Assembly: GCA_003024985.2 (NCBI GenBank)
Contig: PXIH01S0066765.1
Strand: one strand, 5' to 3'
DNA: 12,987 nt
Origin: Euperipatoides rowelli
Taxonomy: Eukaryota > Onychophora > Udeonychophora > Euonychophora > Peripatopsidae
The translations under genes and the position numbers were made by a program. The first letter of the stretch is position 1, and each line of letters starts with the position of its first letter. The notes under the pieces were generated by a model that was not told the origin of the DNA, ran no database searches, and saw nothing but the letters and a program-made list of their open reading frames with translations. Of the stretch, positions 9,147 to 12,987 are shown piece after piece.

Positions 9147-9352
9147 GACACCTGAGAAGCATTTTTTTTAAAAATTGAGTTAGAGCCATACTACTTGGAG
9201 ATGTATGTTTTGTTTCAGCAAAGTGGTGAACCTCATACTTCATATTTAGCCCACTAGAAAGTACCACATATTTAGTACACTCAATTGAACTGCTGTAGGC
9301 TATCTTTTTTTGTGAAAAATTGACTTACATCACTTTGCTTCTCAGATGTCCA
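9145..9352. mobile_element. MITE-like insertion inside the LINE-B RT domain
   Basis: GACACCTGAGAAGCA at 9147-9161 matches the reverse complement of TGCTTCTCAGATGTC at 9336-9350 at 14 of 15 positions, giving terminal inverted repeats of a ~208-bp unit. TA lies on both sides (9143-9144 and 9353-9354). On the minus strand the LINE-B motif VVPI (ending at 9353) should run straight into YKKGN (from 9146), as it does in RT of related LINEs; instead about 200 bases with many stops intervene. This pattern fits a small non-autonomous DNA transposon with a TA duplication, as in the Tc1/mariner group, but the superfamily is not proven. It has no coding capacity. Confidence 0.62.
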
Positions 9353-9369
9353 TATAGGAACAACCAAAG

Positions 9370-10115
9370 ATCTCACCATACCCATTATTCCATTAAATAA
9401 AGTTAAAAAATATTCTCTAAAACTTATTGGTGTTGTCTGAAGTATTCATTCTTAATATCATCAATCCCAGCAGCCTTTCTATTTTTAAGTTTATTTATTA
9501 CATCATTCAATTCTCTCCAAGTTATAGGAGAATCAAGAATAGGATCAAATACACCTAAATAAAATATGTCATTAAATTTATAAGTTTGCTTATACATTTA
9601 GGTAAAATAGACCCTCCATTCATCGGCTGAGATAATACTCAATTGAAATCTTCTAGATCTCAATTTATTAACTACTCTCCAAAATTGTGTAGAATTGGCT
9701 CTAGATAGTGTTTCAATCATATTATAATATAATCTTTTCTTTTTTGTTTATACAGTTGTTTATATTTCCTCTTTCAATCCATATATCTTCTATTTACATC
9801 TGAGTTATCTTTTTTAATACTACATAGAGCTTAAGTCATTAATTTCTTTTCCTTTCTGCATTGAGCATTATACCATGGTTGACTATCTAATACAGTAAAT
9901 TTTGTAGACTATGCCTTATCATACTCAAATGATAATCAATATCATGTAACATAGAAACCAGACCTGAGTATAGCCTCACTTTCATCAGATGACTTAAAAA
10001 CAGAGCATTTATTTTCCAGTAAATTATTAAAATCAATTCGTTTATCATCATTCCAGCTAGCAATTAATCTTTTGTTATTGTGATAATATATATAATTTTC
10101 TAAGCCTATATTAAA
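9370..10115 (-). other. LINE-B ORF2 linker and RT entry motifs
   Basis: On the minus strand this part reads, in order: ELRFNIGLENYIYYHNNKR (about 10110-10070), QPWYNAQCRKEKK (about 9882-9843), YKQLYKQKRKDY (about 9767-9730), then a long open piece with STQFWRVVNKLRSRRF (about 9695-9645), DSPITWRELNDVINKLKNRK (about 9535-9475) and AAGIDDIKNEYF. The PWY-C block, the FW block and the block before KAAGIDDIKNE are typical of the segment between endonuclease and RT in many APE LINEs. A TAA near 9601 and others interrupt it. The region has few long open frames and is easily missed by ORF length alone. Confidence 0.72.
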
Positions 10116-10117
10116 TC

Positions 10118-10850
10118 TTAATTCAACATAATCGGCATATGATCCGAGATAGCATACTGAAGAACATTCATATCAATCACCTGGTCAAACAAATTCCCTG
10201 TGATCATAGCCAAATCAATAACATTTCCTCCTTGAGATCCTACAAAAGTCAAAGAGCCCTCATTATATCCTTTTGTTCTTCCATTTATCAATATCATCAG
10301 TGAATTTGTTTGCAAAAAAATCTAACATATCTTGCATTCTAGTATTAGTATTCAAGTCAATAGAATTCATGTTTTGTCGTGAAAAAAAAAGAATCTCATA
10401 TAAATCATTATCCATCATAGCAACACATGCGTTGAAATCACCAATACAAATAGCCTTAAGGTTTCCCAGATTATATAGATCATTTTTAATTTCCTCCAAT
10501 AATCTGCATAAATCTTCACTAGAGGAAGCATAAACAAAATAAACGGCAAGTTCATTTGTAGTTATTTTAGATATTACAAATCTTATCCAAGTTGACTCAA
10601 CGCACCAAGTTGAAACAAATTTCAACAAATTATTAATGACCAAAATAATAATACCTCCCCCTCCCCTTGGTCTACCGCAACCTGCCAAAGTAGCATATAA
10701 CTGCTTCACTTTATATTCTGATAAATAACACAGAAAATCCTTGAGTTGCCAAGTTTCCACAAAGCACATATCATCAAAATTGGTCAGAGGATATGATTCA
10801 ATCGCCTTGAACATATTATCCCCACCTGCGATATTCCAAAATATAAATTT
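10118..10850 (-). other. LINE-B APE-type endonuclease domain, best-preserved part
   Basis: Motifs on the minus strand: IKFIFWNIAG (about 10853-10824, active-site Asn), CFVETW (10766-10749, catalytic Glu), GRPRGGGG (10676-10653), IGDFNA (10445-10428, Asp and Asn), then, after a frame change near 10263-10315, INGRTKGYNEGSLTFVGSQG and VIDLAM, and finally AISDHMPIM (10153-10127, with SDH at 10147-10139). All catalytic residues I can place are present, so one frame change is the main lesion. The usual YxPP loop is replaced by YFVYASSSED. The GRPxGG block sets this endonuclease apart from that of LINE-A. Confidence 0.83.
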
Positions 10851-10918
10851 AATAGCATTACATGGTACACTGTGTGTCAAAGTCAAATTTAATTGCTATA
10901 AACAAGGTTCACGTAAAG

Positions 10919-11734
10919 TTAGATTTCTTTATTATCACTAAGTGGGCTATCAAATGCTCTCATAATTCCTTGTTCATCAATTTTATACATCATATCACCT
11001 ACATATTATAACCTATCATCTCTCATTGTAGGATTTACTCTCTACTATTGTTTCCTTAAATTTAATCATTAAGTTAATTTTTTCTTATTTAATCTAGTTT
11101 GCAATGTAAAATCATTTGCAATATTAATATTTTTATCTTTAGATTATTCCACAAAAAATGAATAACTTATCTGAATAATGTGTCAATTCACATAGAATTG
11201 GTGCCTTATAATCACTTTCTTTACCCATTCTATTACAATCATCTATCTTTATATCTTGAGAAATCATTAATTCATTTTCAAAAAATTTCCTAACATTTTT
11301 AAGTAGTGCTATTTTCTTCCCTAATTTTAAACCATACATATCTATATTATTTCTCTTTTTTGTTTTTTTCAATGGTCACTATCCTATTTTTCAAAATTAT
11401 AATTTGATATGTTGTTCCCTTTAAATCATTAATATGAATATCTAAATTCCCTCCCAACCTTATTCAATGTTTTTCTAAGACTCTGAATAGCAGATGTGTT
11501 TAACATTTTCTGATTTTCAATAAATTCAAATCTTTCATTCATTCTTGATAAGATACCATCAATTTTTAAGTACAGAGCCTCAAAATTTTTTTCTATTATG
11601 TCTACTATTTTAGGGGAGGCGGGTGAGGAAAAGAAAATTTATGTCCTTTTTTTGTGTGGATCTTTCAAATTCTACCCCCCCCCCCCCCATGCTCCTGAAG
11701 AAGCAGGGGTATAGATGGAAGGGATCCTAGTCAT
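10919..11734 (-). pseudogene. LINE-B ORF1 remnant: coiled coil, RRM and CTD
   Basis: Minus-strand order: a likely start ATG at 11734-11732 giving MTRIPSIYTPASSGAW, a glycine-coding homopolymer (11688-11675), SSPASPKIVDIIEKNFEALY (about 11630-11570) running into a coiled coil to about 11390, the RRM block (RNNIDMYGLK, VRKFFENELM, PILCELTHYSDKLFIF; 11355-11140), and a CTD-like block (RLNKKKLT, MRDDRL, DMMYKIDEQG; about 11100-10960), closing at TAA 10921-10919. The RRM plus CTD pair is the L1-like ORF1 type, an RNA-binding trimer in known elements. The frame changes several times and stops are frequent, so it is dead. It ends 33 bases before the first endonuclease-frame codon of ORF2. Confidence 0.72.
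11675..11688. repeat. 14-base C homopolymer (G run in LINE-B ORF1)
   Basis: Fourteen C residues on the plus strand, read as G on the LINE-B strand inside the ORF1 N-terminus right after SSGAW. With 14 bases the frame hits TAG directly after the run. Such runs slip easily in replication, PCR and assembly, so the exact length is doubtful. Confidence 0.85.
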
Positions 11735-12870
11735 ATGTGTTCCTAAATGTAGAACGTTCAGATATAAAAATTCCCCTGTCGTTAAAATGATTGAATCTTT
11801 TAATTCCAGTATGTAATAATATTTTTTGTGAAACAATCAACAATTTATTGTCAATCATTTATTGTTTTATGCTTCTATGTATTTTTTATCCTATATTACT
11901 ATTTGTAAATACTAAATAATCATATATCCTTTGGGGATAATAATAATAATTATTCTATCTCGTCATTATTTTTTTCACAATTTTAGTAATAGTTATTAAT
12001 ATCTATAATTAATAATTTTCCCCTCCTCAAGTTCTCTGTGTAGTCCTGCTCAGGCTTGACCAGTTTCCTAGAACTGCTTAATCTTAGTTAATTTCTATTC
12101 TAACAATTCGTCAATTTTAGTAAAAAGTCAATTTTAGTACAGACAAAAATAAATAAACATTCTTTCCTGGTACAAATAGGATTCCAATGTTTTTCTTATA
12201 GCAATAATTAGATCATGAACTGAGCTTCCTTTCGCTTAATATCCCATTACTCAAACGATTATTTATCCTTCAAACTTATTTAGAATTAAAACCTGTTACA
12301 AAACCTTTAAGAGAATCAGAAAACAGTATTCTCAAAGTTATAATATAGTATGTTTTGGTTTGCTCCAGCTATTCTCATTTTTAATATTAAATTTTAACTC
12401 GCACCTTATAATATTTGAAGCAAAAATATTTAAGGGATTAAATTATTATTTATTAATATCTCTAATCATGACGAATTGTATTGTCATTTCATTGAAACAA
12501 TCAATTTTTAAACAATTGTAGTTTGGTTATTTCGCTTATTTTCAAACATTTATATTTATTTATAAAAATTGTAAAAACAATTGGTTCTAGAAGTTGTTTG
12601 TATCTATAAGTTAACTAAATAATAATAAAGACAAAATTATAATTTTCGATTTTTCCCTAAAAATTTAGTATAGGCTACACCAGTTGTACTTATATCCCAG
12701 AGGGCTATTAGTTTCCAGTAACCCACTGAACAAATGTAAATTTTCCATTTAGACTAACTGTATGGAGCTAAAGTGCCAAGTATGTGTCTCATTACCTCTT
12801 TGCCGTTACTTTGTAAAGATAGTGCATTAAACTCCAAGATTATCTCTTATTACCTCAATACATTTTTATA
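11735..12870. other. AT-rich stretch with no supported gene
   Basis: No motif-bearing frame was found on either strand. A short TAA-type run lies at 11937-11953. The first part could hold the 5' UTR of LINE-B, but nothing marks its edge. Confidence 0.55.
11937..11953. repeat. Short (TAA)n simple repeat
   Basis: About five ATA/TAA units after a GGGG. It is in the plus orientation and not behind any LINE 3' end I can see, so it is listed as an independent microsatellite. Confidence 0.6.
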
Positions 12871-12872
12871 TT

Positions 12873-12987
12873 AAACTAGCTGAAGTACCCAGCATTGCCC
12901 GGCCATTTTAGAACTTCTCTCCCTGCATTATCCCTTAATGCTACTCTCCTCCTTAATCCCACCCTCCCTTAATCGCAATCTCTCTGC
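12873..12987 (+). repeat. Edge of a dispersed insect-type repeat
   Basis: The sequence changes abruptly from AT-rich to a GC-richer block starting ACTAGCTGAAGTACCCAGC and continuing ATTGCCCGG. From general knowledge, closely similar ACTAGCTGAAGTACCCGG-type sequences are spread through many insect genomes as parts of dispersed repeats. It runs off the window, so neither its class (SINE, LINE or other) nor its strand can be fixed. Confidence 0.45.
12931..12984. repeat. Imperfect tandem array, CCTTAAT-centred units of 16-18 bp
   Basis: Three successive copies, TCCCTTAATGCTACTCTC (12931), CTCCTTAATCCCACCC (12949) and TCCCTTAATCGCAATCTC (12965), share the CCTTAAT core followed by a pyrimidine-rich stretch, with spacings of 18 and 16. 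It continues towards the window end and is probably internal structure of the repeat at the edge. Confidence 0.55.

Larger units (their letters stand above)
7417..10886 (-). pseudogene. LINE-B ORF2 remnant: APE endonuclease and reverse transcriptase
   Basis: It is read on the minus strand. Endonuclease: about 10850-10130. Linker: about 10115-9450, including QPWYNAQC. RT: about 9500-8560, interrupted by a 208-bp insertion. C-terminal region: 8350-7725. Zinc-knuckle remnant and final helix: about 7715-7420, closing at TAA 7417-7419. The longest open pieces are 10886-10263, 10315-10118, 8353-8156 and 8186-7725; the usable starts of those pieces are TTG codons, so they are not real translation starts. 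The length without the insertion is about 3.26 kb, near full for an EN-RT ORF2. Many stops and frame changes make it non-functional. The protein would have nicked DNA and copied the element RNA. Confidence 0.83.
7300..11734 (-). mobile_element. LINE-B: decayed non-LTR retrotransposon, clade not assigned
   Basis: This is a second fossil LINE, in the minus direction: ORF1 remnant (11734 to 10919), ORF2 remnant (about 10886 to 7417) and a probable 3' end near 7300. ORF2 has an APE endonuclease with a GRPRGGGG block, a PWYNAQC linker motif, RT, a YAPGCLIHLELG / LKYWARIMS C-terminal region and a CPLC knuckle, with no RNase H. These differ from LINE-A throughout, so it is a different lineage. I cannot name the clade with confidence. 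It is tail to tail with LINE-A and carries a nested insertion at 9145-9352. Both ends are approximate and no target-site duplication was found. Confidence 0.82.

Noticed and set aside
10263-10886. LINE-B endonuclease frame as a host endonuclease gene
   Set aside because: It is followed in order by a linker, RT and C-terminal region of the same LINE, and its apparent start is a TTG with no independent gene structure.
10273-10941. Plus-strand open frames over the LINE-B endonuclease
   Set aside because: They are antisense to the well-supported minus-strand endonuclease.

Overview
The window looks like AT-rich intergenic or intronic DNA from a eukaryote, most likely an invertebrate and plausibly an insect. 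The reasons are the base composition, the lack of dense open genes, and the kinds of retroelement present. No intact host gene, tRNA, rRNA or prokaryotic feature is supported. What carries information is two long, decayed non-LTR retrotransposons (LINEs) of different lineages, lying tail to tail, plus smaller repeats. The insect assignment is inference.

Layout. 1-1879: AT-rich, no gene supported. The first ~51 bases have higher GC and an open frame ending in a stop, which could be the end of a host exon; a 10-bp inverted repeat lies at 233-269. 1880-5814, plus strand: LINE-A. Its ORF1 (1880-2942) has a decayed PHD-type zinc finger, a coiled coil, an L1-like RRM start and a basic C-terminal domain. 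Its ORF2 (2945-5703) has an APE-type endonuclease, a reverse transcriptase and a C-terminal region resembling CR1/L2-type LINEs. The element ends in a short 3' UTR with a stem-loop and a (TAA)n tail. 5815-7299: AT-rich spacer with a second (AAT)n run and a ~200-bp fold-back sequence.

About 7300-11734, minus strand: LINE-B. Its ORF1 (11734 to 10919) begins with a Ser/Pro-rich N-terminus interrupted by a 14-base homopolymer, followed by a coiled coil, RRM and CTD. Its ORF2 (about 10886 to 7417) has an APE endonuclease, a linker, an RT and a C-terminal CPLC zinc-knuckle remnant. A ~208-bp sequence with 15-bp inverted terminal repeats and flanking TA sits inside its RT domain at 9145-9352 and looks like a nested MITE. 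11735-12870 is AT-rich with no gene. At the right edge (about 12873-12987) a GC-richer block resembles a dispersed insect repeat and contains a short imperfect tandem array.

Both LINEs are dead: each ORF needs several frame changes and contains many stops, and both have damaged RT catalytic positions. In a working element ORF1p would bind the RNA, the endonuclease would nick the target, and the RT would copy the RNA at the nick. Here only the fossil of that system remains. I found no evidence of a new functional system; the most notable structures are the nested MITE-like insertion, the PHD-finger ORF1, and the pairing of two different LINE lineages that both carry L1-like ORF1 proteins.
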